A stretch of DNA of 64,000 nucleotides from Reticulitermes speratus (lineage: Eukaryota > Arthropoda > Insecta > Blattodea > Rhinotermitidae). Positions 33,179 through 44,626 of this stretch are shown here, piece after piece (the stretch's first letter is position 1; the number at the start of each line of letters is the position of its first letter). Where the stretch lies: assembly GCA_021186555.1 (NCBI GenBank), contig JAJKFL010000042.1, positions 12,020,781-12,084,780 on the forward strand, given 5' to 3'. The position numbers were made by a program, and so were the translations under genes. The notes below the pieces were generated by a model. That model was not told the origin of the DNA. It was given only the letters and a program-made list of their open reading frames with translations, and made no database searches.

Positions 33179-33582
33179 TTTTTTTTCTGTGGCTCGACAG
33201 CCCCCTAGGGAGCCTAGGCCTCGTAATTTTACGACGCTTCACGATCACACACTTTTTAGACACACCACACTCGGTAGGACTCCTCTGGACGAGGGAACAG
33301 CTCGTCGCAGAGACCTCTACCTGACAACACACAACACTCACAAGAGACAAATATCCATGCCCCCGGTGGGATTTTTTTTTTTAATTCCTGGGTTTTTCCC
33401 CTTTGATCCATTTGTACTGTTGTAGTCCTTTTTGTCCTGCATGTCACCTTATGTTTCATGCTATCGTCCATACATCTAACACAACACAAACATCCATGCC
33501 CCCGGTGGGATTCGAACCCACGATCCCAGTAAGCGAGCGGCTGCAGACCTATGCCTTAGACCGCGCGGCCACTGGGATCGGC
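33179..33582 (-). mobile_element. SINE I composite copy with target duplication
   Basis: The 13-bp repeat AATARGAATACAT flanks it at 33166-33178 and 33583-33595 (one mismatch). It contains the same extra segment as the copy at 22113, here at about 33372-33490, bounded by the duplicated ATCCATGCCCCCGGTGGGAT box. Confidence 0.92.
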
Positions 33583-33595
33583 AATAGGAATACAT

Positions 33596-34150
33596 AATCC
33601 AGCTAAATGACCATCACTAAATTGTTAAATACTTACACGCACTTTTATAAATTCTTCTCACTTAAATTACGGCGGGTAATTGCATTAGTTTACGTAGGAT
33701 AAATTTCGGAATTAGTGTGAAGTGATATCTAATTCCATGGATAACTTCACTAATGTATATGACGGACCCTCCGTTGGTCAAGAAGTCCCTCGCCTCCTAT
33801 TGAACACCGTGTTTACAAGATGTGGCCATCAGTAGGTGTGTGGAAAGTAAACATCGTGACGCCCTTCCTTATGAAAATCTCTCCATCTTTGTCTTATTCT
33901 TTGTCTTAGGTTCAAATAATTTCCTTGACACTTCCATATCAACTATCCTCAAATCTGATCTCCCCTAAGTGTGAAATCGTAAGCTGCCTACACAAAGGCT
34001 AAGAAAAGCAGGAAGAAATAATTTGCCCTTATGTTTTGATATTTTGGGTTTCGTAGCTAGGAGTTAGAACACAAATTATTCCTAATGTAAAAAGCAGGCA
34101 TTCCAGGAATTTAATTTAATTTTACAACTTTATTTAATGTTAGTGCCCTT
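33596..34150. other. No feature recognised
   Basis: AT-rich DNA. Confidence 0.3.
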
Positions 34151-34169
34151 GCAGTGTGTTTGATTTAAA

Positions 34170-34350
34170 TCTTCTGCGTGTTTTAAAGACTTATTAGCTA
34201 TAATTGTATTGTTATTACGTTGTTATTTTATGATTATTGTGTTTTAAAGACTTATTAGCCATCATTATATTGTTATTACTTTGTTATTTTATGATTATTA
34301 TGTTTTAAAGACTTATTAGCTATCATTATATTGTTATTTTATGATTATCA
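34170..34350 (+). repeat. Three tandem copies of a 61-bp AT-rich unit
   Basis: The unit carries TGTTTTAAAGACTTATTAGC, ATTGTTATTACTTTG and TTATTTTATGATTATT. The third copy lacks an internal block of about 15 bases. Confidence 0.9.
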
Positions 34351-35629
34351 TATCTTGTAAAGTGTTAGATATTTGCAGTATGCCCAGAGTATGTTGAGGT
34401 AACATTTGTTCTGTAATATTTACCTGTAATTTTAATATAATTGCTGCCGGATATACAAAAGTTTTATTTTCGATTTCTTAACTATGTAGGCCTAATTCAT
34501 GTGCGTTTATATACAATGGTCTGTACTGCAGATTAAAAGGGAATTCTTAATTATGCTATAGCCTGTCTACAATAATACTTGTAAAGTCTTAAGCCTCCAG
34601 ACATCACAGTGTTTTTAATATTTAAATGAATGATTATAATTTATAAGACCTTAAAGTTAAGTGCTTGAATTAATTCATGATAAAGCTTATAAACATGGTT
34701 AAATGTATGTTAAAATACTTTACAAATGGCGCTTAAGATCTGAGAATATTGGTTAAGCTTCTTTGTATACATATATATTTTTTTAATTTTGCCGTACGAA
34801 CAATGACAATTTGTCTACCCTGAATATGGAGTATTCCTCCGAATATTTGGTACACACATACCAGACTGCAAGGTGTCATAGCCCAGAATACTACTATACG
34901 AATCTTCACTGCCATGAACACTTGGCAGTTCTTTAAGTGCTGTGAGTTTCTCCATCACCTCTGAATTAGACTGAGTGGTTTTCTTATTTACATAGTCGAA
35001 TACCCAACCATACATTTAACAAGAGTGTGTGTTTAGCTTAAACATATTCTAACAGAAGCTTACTGTAGTATCATCATAATCATAATTACGACAGGAGGGG
35101 GAGCAATGTAGTTAAGTTGTTAGCATTTTTTTTTCTCTAAGCCACGAGCTTAAATGTGACACTAATTACGTCATCTTACTAGGAGGTCCTCAAGTTTCCC
35201 ATTTTCTTCCCTTCTTATTCGTGTTCTTACCGTACAACTAGCAGCGTATATGTATTCAGTTAGAGAGTTGATTTACATCAGAGGTACAAAAAGTTGGCTC
35301 GTAAACGATGTCATAAATATAAGGCGTCTTGAAGAATACTAAATGACTATAACGTAATAATTTATGTAAAAAACATGTCATAGAAGTGACTACCACATAT
35401 CCTTTCTGAAACACAAGAGAAACTTCACAATCACAATTCGTAAGCTGTTTTACGCATAACGAATAAAGCGGCACGCATATACACAACGTCCATTTAGAAA
35501 GAATTTATTACACTAATGGTAAAGTTGAGTTGAAAATTCAAAGTTTCATCTCTTGCACGCTTTCTCCCGTATTCCTTTCCAGGCCCGTTTATTTTCTTTA
35601 CATTCGAATGTATGTATAACACATGTGAG
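34351..35629. other. No gene recognised
   Basis: AT-rich DNA. The overlapping minus-strand frames at 34733-35015 are not convincing. Confidence 0.3.
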
Positions 35630-35960
35630 AATCTCTGATGATTAACGCCATCTATCAGGCACTGGTAGGCTCTTATAAGTGAAAGGATGTATATTTCGAG
35701 GCCCTCTGACAAAGCTACTGGCCATACACGTAGTCTCTTATAGGTGAAAGTATGTACATGAGATCGTCTTACAACCCCATCTGTCGGACATTTATTTGCT
35801 TACTTTTACACGTCGAGGCAATCTGACGATTTACGCCCTCTGACAGATATTGGGAGTATGTTATGGGTAACGTAATTGATATATCAAGGCCGCCTGCAGA
35901 TTAACGCTACCTGCCAGGCATTTAATACCTCTTATATGTAAAAGTATGTATATGCTGAGA
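35630..35960 (+). repeat. Diverged tandem repeat, about 80-bp unit
   Basis: Four imperfect units share a GAGGCCxTCTGACGATTAACG block, a CCATCTGTCAGGCA block and a CTCTTATAAGTGAAAGTATG block. The same unit is present in reverse orientation at 49655-49765, so it is dispersed in the genome as well as tandem. Confidence 0.75.
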
Positions 35961-36049
35961 CTACCTGATAATTAAAACTTCTGGAAAACACCGAAAATCT
36001 CTTACAGAAGATGGTATTGTAAAGAATTGTTATAGTATTTGGTTTAGAC

Positions 36050-36298
36050 AAGTGGTATTCAAGCTTTTTTGTTCGCGTACCCCCAGATACAATTTCTCTT
36101 CAACTTTGTACCCCCAAAGTTGTAGGCGCATAATTCAATAATCTACATCTAAAATAAGTTAAATAAATTACATCTAAAATAACGTATTAAATAATGAGTT
36201 TTAAAAGAGAAAAAGGAGAGTCAAGCTATTAAATAACATATATTATATGCACTATGTGGAATAAAATAAAACTAGCCGCCCAGATAAGAATCGCATAA

Positions 36299-36335
<37 letters not shown>

Positions 36336-36512
36336 AAAATGGCTCTCTCAAATCGCATGTCCTTATGTCCGGGTCTCTTGTGGCTAACCCTAAATCTGGC
36401 CCTGATTATTCGGTGTTTATCATGAAATAATATATTTTTTTTATTTTACGTACCCCCTAAGATGTCTTCGCTTACCCCCGGGGGTACGCGTACCCCAGGT
36501 TGAATACCACTG
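36050..36512. mobile_element. hAT-type MITE with 8-bp target duplication
   Basis: The ends are AAGTGGTATTCAAGC and, inverted, CAGTGGTATTCAACC, each followed by a CGCGTACCCCC block. GTTTAGAC flanks it exactly at 36042-36049 and 36513-36520. The interior is AT-rich with a (GA)n tract at 36301-36331 and no transposase. The CAGTGGT start is typical of hAT elements. Confidence 0.95.
36301..36331. repeat. (GA)n microsatellite
   Basis: Pure dinucleotide tract inside the hAT MITE. Confidence 0.97.
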
Positions 36513-36520
36513 GTTTAGAC

Positions 36521-37636
36521 TAATGGGAGGAAATGTCACATGCTGTTATCACTTAGCTGAAATTTAATGGGAACAAATATTTGCTAATTGAAATGTGGAA
36601 ATGATGATAAAGTAGATCGTTACTAGATGGAAATCTAGAAAACAATTCTGCATGATTCTGGTTTGGGACAGCCAATACTTACTAGATTATATGGGAAGTT
36701 CTCTTGAGACAATTATGAAAGTTATGTGTAGAACAAATATTAGATTATATCCATGCATATTGATTTAAAGTTTTTTTTGGCATAGCGCAATGAATTTAAC
36801 TCAATAAATCCAACGAAAATTGACCAGACGTTCTTAGGACATAATAAGTAACATTTTCATTACTAGCTACTGTTATTATGATTGTTAGTAGAAATCGGTA
36901 GTTGAATTTGCTGTATATATATTTATGGAAGAGTGTGTAACTGAACGTGTAGTAATATACTAGTTATTAAGAACTGTAGACACAGCCCACTTTATTTGCA
37001 CAACCCTCGCTATGCTGACATCTTGAACGCATATTTTAAATTAAACCGATTAATTGTCGTACCGTTCTCGTTTTACACGTGTATTTTCTTCGCATTTTGC
37101 ACGTGTATTTTGTTCTCAGTTTACACGTGCATCAAATTCTTATCCGTCTACAACCACTCAGTTCAGATTATACTTGTTTCTTGTTAGTCGCCACATGTTT
37201 CCACATGCTTGTGTGATATCTGCCAGTAATTACATGCCAAGGCCTTAAATACTGTTGCTTATTATCAGTGAGTCTCAAAACTGGTTACAGGCATTCAATG
37301 TCAGTACCTTGTACTTGTGACTACCCTCCATGAATATAGAGACACTCACTTGAATATTTCCATTTTCTCTGAAGAGCAGACCTTCTAAACAGCTACGTGT
37401 TTTCATGTTCCTAAATTTTCCTGAAAGCCATTGTATCTATGTGACCAAAGCTGTAAAATTTATACTAATTTTTCACAGTTAAAGAATCTTCTGGGATTCC
37501 TCAGATTATGCTGTCTGGTTTACGACAATTTGAAGATCTTGATGTTACTGGTGATTTGTAGGACCGTAATTTATGTGTTTTCTGATATAATTCTCTAATA
37601 ATATTTCATTGTTTCGCAGACCATTTTCCATTATTA
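36521..37636. other. No feature recognised
   Basis: AT-rich DNA. CACGTGTATTTT-type repeats near 37075-37130 are too few to define a family. Confidence 0.3.
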
Positions 37637-38080
37637 TGTCAATAAAATTAAGAATGATGAATTGGGCATATCTCACAGCGCGAACGTGAGAAATGATAAC
37701 ATATTTCGAAAAATCTGAAGATAAGGGATTACTTGGAAGAACTAGACGAAGATGGGAGAATAATATTAAAATGGATCTTAGAGTAATGTAATAGGAAAAT
37801 CTGGACTGGCGTCATCTGTTAGAGTGTAGGTACCAGTAGTGACTTTTTGTGAACAATTAATGACAGCGAGGTTTGGTGTACTCAAGAGGGCGTTGCTGAA
37901 TATTCAAGTCTCATTGGATGTTACGCCTTGTCGAATTGTAAATAACAAACATTCGACAGAACGTAACTTTCTGCAGATCTGACTCTTCAAGTTAAAAGAA
38001 TTTTCTTTCGTAAAAATTTAAGAAATATCCTGGCCACTTGAAAGACATCTAACTGCTCAAGAAGGGCTTTGCTCTTAAAG
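37637..38080 (+). pseudogene. LINE-b fragment, interrupted
   Basis: KLRMMNWAYLTA and GLLGRTRRRWENNIKMDLRV match the [10 protein letters not shown] and [20 protein letters not shown] blocks. Similarity is weak over 37840-38015, then the family 3' end AAGACATCTAACTGCTCAAG followed by AAGGGCTTTGCTCTT returns at 38040-38078. Confidence 0.7.
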
Positions 38081-38394
38081 CGTCGATGGTCTCCGTTTAA
38101 TCTTCTTCAGTCCACAACGACAGAATGTATTATACAAGAATATAAATACATTGAAAGCAAGGAGACTGGAGAAGACCAGAGACACTAATCTTAAAGTTGT
38201 CCATTCCGTGCATTTTTTAGATAAATGTATTCACTTTACTATACCAACCAAATGCACATTATTAGTTACATATGAGTGTTAAGGCAGCTATTTGGTTCAA
38301 TAACTTCTGTAAGATAAATCAGTTAACACCTAAGTATGTGAATCTACTACAGACTGTGAAACCTTATAAATAATAGCTTATCACTGGCAATTGG

Positions 38395-38520
38395 TTTTAA
38401 ACCTGGCATATTGTGCTCCCTGAAGTTGGTACACTTATACTGAAGTCGCAGCTATGTGTTTAACACTACATGTAACTAATAATGTGGTATAAAAAATTGA
38501 ACATATTGAGCTAGAAACAC
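38395..38520 (+). ncRNA. Decayed hammerhead-like family copy
   Basis: It shares TTTTAAACCTGGCAT and the CGCAGCTATGTGTTTAACAC flank with the segment at 1398. The motif itself reads CTGAAGT, TGGTACACTTATAC, TGAA, so both the A9 position and the GAAA box are changed. Confidence 0.55.
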
Positions 38521-39364
38521 TAAGTTTTAAATTAAGTGCAGGTAGGTTGGAGAAGAAAAGAGAAACTTATTAGCAGCTAATTATTATACACAACAGAGAG
38601 AGAGAGAGAGACAGTTATTAGTAATTCCTTACAATAGAGTTATGTGCAGCGGAGAGCGAAACACTTCAAAGTGACTGAAGTGTCTTTTGACTTGAAATCC
38701 AATTGTCCCCTTTCTTTTTTTTTTTTTGGCGCATTTATACAGAATACTTGCCAAAATACGCCAATAAATCTCGCCTCGTCCGTCCATGCGTCATACCCTA
38801 GCAATTCGAAAACTGCTATGCGGATTTTCATCAAAATTTATGTTTGGAAAAGTTATTAAGATCTGTCAAATTTTTACGTCCTCTGCGTTCAATTCCGCTT
38901 TCATTTCGAGCGTAACTCGCCAAATGTTTATCGGATCGAAAAACTTTTCGAGTGAAAGTTAGCTTATAGAGAATAATGAAGTCCACATTTTGTTTTCATT
39001 CTGACGTGTTGCGGTTTATTTAAAAAGGGAAGGAAAAGTTCTTGAATTAAGTTTGGTGCATATTTTTAACTTCTTTTTATTTCAAATATTACTAGTTTAA
39101 CTACAACTTCAATGAGGTAACACGTGTAACCCAAATTACCTTACAAGAATAACCTTAATGTGTTTATTTTAATCTCTGAACTGTGTGTAAATCATTGTAA
39201 ATTCCTTCCACATGTGCAGAATTTCACCACTACTTTGTCTCCTTCCACCCCTCTCTTAACCCAGTTCAACCCTATTGGCTGACACCACGCTTACTGATTA
39301 CCACCCCGCGCGCACCTTCCCATATAGAATCTACATTACGGTGCCGACTTGCTTTTCGTCTCGG
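38521..39364. other. No feature recognised
   Basis: (AG)n tract at 38596-38612, T-run at 38716-38728. The 38750-38960 segment (CTCGTCCGTCCATGCGTCAT) looks like an unidentified repeat but has no second copy here. Confidence 0.3.
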
Positions 39365-39470
39365 ACTCTTGACGCTTAAAGATGGAACCGATAGTTTGTC
39401 CCGAAACGTCGGTAAACAATTACCACACGACGCCGCGTAACATCCCAGAAGAGCGCAGTTCTCGAGCACG
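39365..39470 (+). repeat. Half copy of the 620-824 fold-back family
   Basis: TTAAAGATGGAACCGATAG, TTTGTCCCGAAACGTCGG and TTACCACACGACGCCGCG match the right arm of the 620-824 element and continue into a shared CATCCCAGAAGAGCG tail. Confidence 0.75.
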
Positions 39471-40105
39471 TTTGAGTTTGTAATAAAACCTACTTACAAT
39501 CAGCTATGGATAAGGTCATTGAACAACATTAAATCATTGATGTCACGATTTTCGCTCTTGGCACGCTGTTGGTTCTTCCAATTTTACATGTTTCTCGCGT
39601 CTCTCCATAATCCTTTTTCCACTTTTTTTTCAAGTTTCTTGGGGAGAAACGAAATATCTGTAACTGGTTGATACTGACGGTAGCATGAAGTGGATGTGTG
39701 TAGCGGTGTTTATCAAAGCAGCTGGCGCCCAGGAGCAGCGGACTCTGGCTGATTTATAGGGGACGGACTGAAGGGAGAAAGCCGGCCATTTGATTGGAAT
39801 CCCTTTGAGATGGAGAGACTGGTCCGCCCTTTATGACGACAGATTCAACCGCAAGTCCAGTCCCCTGCCCCCCCTACCCACCATCAGCAATATTGTGTTG
39901 GCCCTCACATCTTCTGACAATGGAGAATATTAAAGAAAACGCACTACAACCTGTGTCTAAACGGGAGACACTCTGTCGGCGAGTTATCATATCAAAACAT
40001 TTAATGTTCGAATTTTTCTGATAGCTAAAATGTAGCTACAGGAGGAATGTCACAGCTACTCTGTACGAACCACTTTGAGCGACATATAATCATTATAATA
40101 GCTGT
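39471..40105. other. Single-copy segment with a GC-rich core
   Basis: 39720-39930 is GC-rich relative to its surroundings and matches no repeat family here. An open 52-codon stretch reading ALYDDRFNRKSSPLPPLP crosses it (about 39780-39935). It has no polypyrimidine tract before it and no recognisable continuation. It could be a conserved non-coding or regulatory block; nothing in the sequence proves that. Confidence 0.35.
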
Positions 40106-40109
40106 AGTA

Positions 40110-40690
40110 TAATAATAATAATAATTATTATTATTAATCTCCTTTATACAGGGTATTTACAATTACATATCTGAATCAAACCATGTTTCTAAGGTATAGT
40201 TTTACAGCTATTCTGTAGTTACAATTTACGCTACATGTAATGTTATTTCCCATGTTGAATGTTCTGTACTTATACATCAGTACTTCCCGCAGTACGTGTG
40301 CAGTGCCCAGTATGGCTGTTGTCTGTAGTTGCTTGATGTCGTGCTTTACCGGTATGTTGCTCAGGTATTTTCTTTATGATTTTGAGATGGTTAGGGTTGC
40401 CCCTATTATTACTGGTATCACTTTTATTTTTGCATTACACAAATCCTGTATTTCTATTTTAAGGTCTTTATATTTTAGAATTTTCTCGGCTTCTTTCTTG
40501 GTTACATTTCTGTCTCCTGAAATTGCAGCATCTATTTACATACATGTTTCTTTTTTCATTAACACGGTTAATGGTGTCCGGTTTTATTGTTGTGGGATGG
40601 TTCTGTCGGTTTGCACTCGTTGATTCCATAGTATGGTTACCTTACATTCATGACTTGTTTCTACTAATTGTGGACATGCTAATACCATTG
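40110..40690 (-). pseudogene. LINE-c: non-LTR retrotransposon 3' end
   Basis: The minus strand from about 40600 leftwards reads NVTKKEAEKILKYKDLKIEI, then QDLCNAKIKVIPVIIGATLT, ISKS (stop) RKYLSNIPVKHDIKQLQTTA, ILGTAHVLREVLMYKYRTFN and MGNNIT. This is a widely distributed C-terminal segment of insect LINE reverse-transcriptase proteins. Upstream (40600-40690) TILWNQ-like pieces continue in shifted frames. At least one stop and one or more frameshifts are present. The element ends at an (ATA)n tail (40110-40137). The long plus-strand frame at 40240-40623 is simply its antisense. Confidence 0.88.
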
Positions 40691-40796
40691 TTCATTATCT
40701 AATTGTATCTGTATTTCCTAGAATGTCTTAAAGCGTAGTTGAGGACACACACTATCATGTCTCTTATGAATTGTTATCTTATCAACATTGGATACT

Positions 40797-40850
40797 ACCA
40801 TTATTATTATTATTGGTGGTGGTGGTGGTGGTAGTGGTGACTGGTGGTAA
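40797..40850. repeat. (ATT)n and (GGT)n microsatellites
   Basis: ATTATTATTATT at 40799-40815 runs into GGTGGTGGTGGT at 40816-40850. Confidence 0.95.
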
Positions 40851-42189
40851 AGTTGATATGCGAGTAAATTACGTACTTGCCTTTTACAAAGGTAGTGATA
40901 AAATTTTTTTTTGGGCGAGAAGGCCGCATAAAATTGAATCAAACTTCCTACATTTCGTAGGTATCACTTTTCAGTGTTGTACTTCTTGACTGCTACTATT
41001 TCAAGTCCCGATTGTGGACACAGGAAATGTTTTCTCCACTTTGTACTTCCACTCGTATTTGACACGCCTGCTAGCGGGTTATGATTTTATATCTCAAGAA
41101 AATATTGACTAAACCAGTGTTAAAATACAGCAAATAAATCTTTACACATACAGAAAGAAATAATGTTGATATGGGAAATTAAATCTGTAAGAAAGCTTTG
41201 TGTGTGATTATAGAGAATGGTCTTAAAACCGATTTATGGTTTAGCATATGCTTTATATTTATAGCATAAAAGGGGGCATCAAATGGCCCCTTATAATTAT
41301 GGTGACAATATATTGGTTTATATATACATTAAGGTAGCTTACAATATTACTTTTTTCTCGTGTATTCTAATGTGCTTCTCGTTGAGAATGGTCTTATATG
41401 GTTCGAAACATGTTGGAGTAGTTTATAAATAAATGCTATTACCTGTTACGGGTTTTCATTATAAATATAGATAAAATGAGCACTAATAAAATATTTTACG
41501 AACATAATTTTGATGATGATGTTGCAGAGATTACTACATACGTCCTATAGGTTATATGCAAATGTTGTGTAGATAGAATGGCAAAAGGGATTTGGCCGGT
41601 GTTATGATGAAATTATTCAATAAGATGGACATTTTGAGGTCTGTACAAGCGGTGACTTGCCCAATAGATAAAAAAGGAGGTAATTTGATAGCAATACTCT
41701 TGAATGTATAAAAGGTATTCTCCATACTTACTTATATATATTTATGGGGGTTTCCCCAAGAAAGGAAGTCTACTGACCCATCGGATAAGCCAAGATTATT
41801 TTAAGCATTTCGGGACACGGGTGACCTAGAGAAGTGGCGTATTGCTTATGCTTCTACACGGGAACGAACCCCGCCCGTGTATTCTGTACCAACTAGCTGT
41901 CATTGCTCACCAGTACACAAATAGAATAGCTTGCATTTCATCCGACTGTCATGACACGTGCAACAGAATGATGCGTCTGTGCGTCTGAAAGCGTGCTTTT
42001 GTTGGCCGCAACAGTTAAGCACAAGAAAAAATAATTCGCAGACTTAACGAAGAATTTTGGCCGCCTTAAGTTGGGGAAGAAACACGCTTTGGAGAATGTT
42101 CTACGTACTGAGTGTAACGTAATTACACTTTATACCTCCTGAATGAAGTACAGTTTTATTTATTTCGCTGAATGACACGTAATTTAAGT
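40851..42189. other. No gene recognised
   Basis: A remnant with GGTTCGAAACATGTTGGAG at 41399-41417 resembles the GAAA side of the hammerhead-like family. Diverged units of the following minisatellite begin near 42090. Confidence 0.4.
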
Positions 42190-43215
42190 TTGGCGTTTTT
42201 AAATTTTACGTGGTTACGTTTTATATACGTCTACTCTCAATAGAGAGAATGTCACGTTTTATATCTCCTTAATATAACGTAGTTACGTTTCACATCTGAT
42301 AGTACGCAGTTACGATTCATATCTCATGAACATAACATAGTTACGTTTCATATCTTCTGTTAGTAGGTAGTTAGTTTCATATCTCATGAACATAACGTAG
42401 TTACGTTTCACATCTTCTGTTAGTACGTAGCTAGTTTCATATCTCATGAACATAAAATAGTTACGTTTCATATCTTCTGTTAGTAGGTAGTTAGTTTCAT
42501 ATCTCATGAACATAACGTAGTTACGTTTCACATCTTCTGTTAGTACGTAGCTAGTTTCATATCTCATGAACATAGCATAGTTACGTTTCATATCTTCTGT
42601 TATTACGTAGTTAGTTTCATATCTCATGAACATAACGTAGTTACGCTTCATATCTTCTGTTAGTACGTAGTTAGTTTCATATCTCATGAACATAACGTAG
42701 TTACGTTTCATATCTTCTGTTAGTACGTAGTTAGCTTCATATCTCATGAACATAACGTAGTTACGTTTCATATCTTCTGTTAGTACGTAGTTAGCTTCAT
42801 ATCTCATGAACATAATGTAGTTACGCTTCATATCTTCTGTTAGAACTTAGTTACGCTTCATATGCCATGAACATAATTTAGTTACGCTTCATATCTTCTG
42901 TTAGAACTTAGTTACGCTTCATATGTCATGAAAATAACGTAGTTACGCTTCATATCTTCTGTTGGAACTTAGTTAACGCTTCATATGTCATGAACATAAC
43001 GTAGTTACGCTTCATATCTTCTGTTAGAACTTAGATACGCTTCATATGTCACGAACATAATGTACTTACGTTTCATATCTTCTGAACGTAATGTAGTTAC
43101 GCTTATCTGCTTAAGGTACGCAGTTACGTTTAACATTTTCTGAATGTAACGCAGCTACGCTCCTTACCTCTTGAACATAACGTAGTTACGTTTCATATTG
43201 TCTGATAGTACGTAG
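42190..43215. repeat. Minisatellite, 60-bp dimeric unit (two 30-bp halves)
   Basis: The homogeneous core (42300-42840) consists of 60-bp units made of two related 30-bp halves, GTTACGTTTCATATCTTCTG...ACGTA and GTTAGTTTCATATCTCATG...ACGTA. Toward both edges the units diverge and appear singly or with shifted lengths. The 173-codon minus-strand frame at 42310-42831, a 20-residue repeat (MKRNYVMFMRYETNYVLTED), exists only because 60 is divisible by three and lacks stops. Confidence 0.95.
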
Positions 43216-43224
43216 TCAAGTTTT

Positions 43225-43345
43225 ATTACCGGACTCTCCTTCCCCGGGGTTAAAGCGGCCCAGTTGTGAAGCTGATCACTGTCCTCCACCTAGAGCTGAG
43301 GTTAAGAATGAGTGGAAGTCTCCATTCACTCTCCCATGTATTTAC
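43225..43345 (+). mobile_element. SINE II 3' fragment
   Basis: TTAAAGCGGCCCAGTTGTG and CTAGAGCTGAGGTTAAGAAT then GAGTGGAAGTCTCCA match the 3' half of the family. It abuts the minisatellite edge. Confidence 0.7.
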
Positions 43346-43960
43346 TATGCGAAGAGAAATAAATTTATCACGTCTCTCCCTTGAGTGGTAGGTAACTACA
43401 TTTGATCCAGGCCTATCCTGAGTAAGAAACAGTTACAATTTAGCGCTACAGCTGTATAAGAGCTTTCAGCACAAAACTTCAGCGAGCACAGCATTAGGTT
43501 TTTCATATATTCGTGGAACTAACGGTCTTGACGAAGTTAGCGTGCTGTTGCAAAACTCGTCTAAAATCCCCATCTGTCAGTCACTAAGTCCATTAGCCTC
43601 GAAGATAGAAACGATGTTATTCTGTGAAAACAATAGAACATGTGACGCAGTGCGCGTACACACTGCGGCCCGCCAGTTGGCGGTAGCTCTCTGCTCCTTC
43701 ATTCCTCTTCTGTTGGAATGCATGGTGATAATTCGGTCATTAAGCCGAGTGATCTTCAGATGAAATCTGACCAAAAAGCAGGTTTCATGTTATGCTGCTG
43801 TTTGTGGCATCTGCGTCTTACAGGAAAGGGCAGAAGACCTACAGTCTTGTTCTCCACTGAGCTAAAACATTTCAGGTACCCCCGCGTCTGTTCACTTCTG
43901 ATTCCTTCAATTCAATCAGTAATAAAATTCGTAAGGTTTTATATTTTAACCTGGTGATTG
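43346..43960. other. No feature recognised
   Basis: Open frames at 43542-43957 overlap on both strands without similarity. Confidence 0.3.
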
Positions 43961-43964
43961 CACT

Positions 43965-44235
43965 TGAAGCCAAGGTAGCTCAGTTGGTCTAGAGTGTAGG
44001 CTACGGTGATGAATCGTCGTCCCTTTCGTACGCAGGGAAAAGAGAGTTTTCTCTTCCCCAAAAGTCCAGAACGGCTATGGTATTCATCCAGCAAACTGTT
44101 AGTGGTTGCCGGGGAGACTTGCTTAGAGAGTAAAGCAGTCGGGGCTTTAAGCTGACTACTCAACACAATTTCGTGCCGAGGTTGAGAACGAGTGGAGCTA
44201 CACCTCCACTATACGTTTTCATAACTTGCACAGCA
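43965..44235 (+). mobile_element. SINE II copy, near full length
   Basis: The head CAAGGTAGCTCAGTTGGTC is a pol III A-box; the B-box region is diverged. The body has CAGAACGGCTATGGTATTCA and the 3' block CCGAGGTTGAGAACGAGTGG followed by CTACACCTCCACT and an A-rich end. Confidence 0.85.
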
Positions 44236-44374
44236 AAAAATGTTACTTTTATGTCCTTAAATCAATTTAAATGCAAATAAATTTAAATATCACAAGAGAA
44301 GTTTTCTTTTGGTTTTAAATATACCTTTAATTATACGGACTTTGTTGTATTTGTGTCAGGTATGAAGGCTGTTT

Positions 44375-44616
44375 GCCGATCCCAATGGTGGCGCGGCCGC
44401 TTGCTTGCTGGGATTGTGGGTTCGAATCCCGCCGGGGGGCATGAATGTCTGTCTCTTGTGAGTGTTGTGTGTTGTCAGGTAGAGGTCTCTGCGTCGGGCT
44501 GGTCCCTCGTCCAGAGGAGTCCTACTGATTGTGGTGTGTCTGAGTGTGATTGTGAAGCCTCGATAATGAGGAGGCCTAGGCCCCCTAGGGGCTGTCGAGC
44601 CATAGGAAAAAAAATC
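44375..44616 (+). mobile_element. SINE I copy, full length, with target duplication
   Basis: AAGGCTRTTT flanks it at 44365-44374 and 44617-44626. It starts GCCGATCCCAATGGTGGCG, has B-box GGGTTCGAATCCC, the body, and ends GCTGTCGAGCCATAGG plus an A-tail. It is the cleanest simple (non-composite) copy here and the only one on the plus strand. The 142-codon frame through it is not a gene. Confidence 0.95.
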
Positions 44617-44626
44617 AAGGCTATTT

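Noticed and set aside
39780..39935. Possible vg exon 2 (YDDRFN resembles the YDR-F-N region of Vestigial)
   Set aside because: No polypyrimidine tract, no acceptor in the right phase (phase 0 from the AG gives a short frame and stop), and the residues after it do not look like Vestigial.
40240..40623. 127-codon plus-strand frame rich in hydrophobic residues
   Set aside because: It is the antisense of a LINE-c reverse-transcriptase tail.
42310..42831. 173-codon minus-strand open frame of 20-residue repeats
   Set aside because: It is the translation of a 60-bp minisatellite whose period is divisible by three; there is no flanking gene structure.
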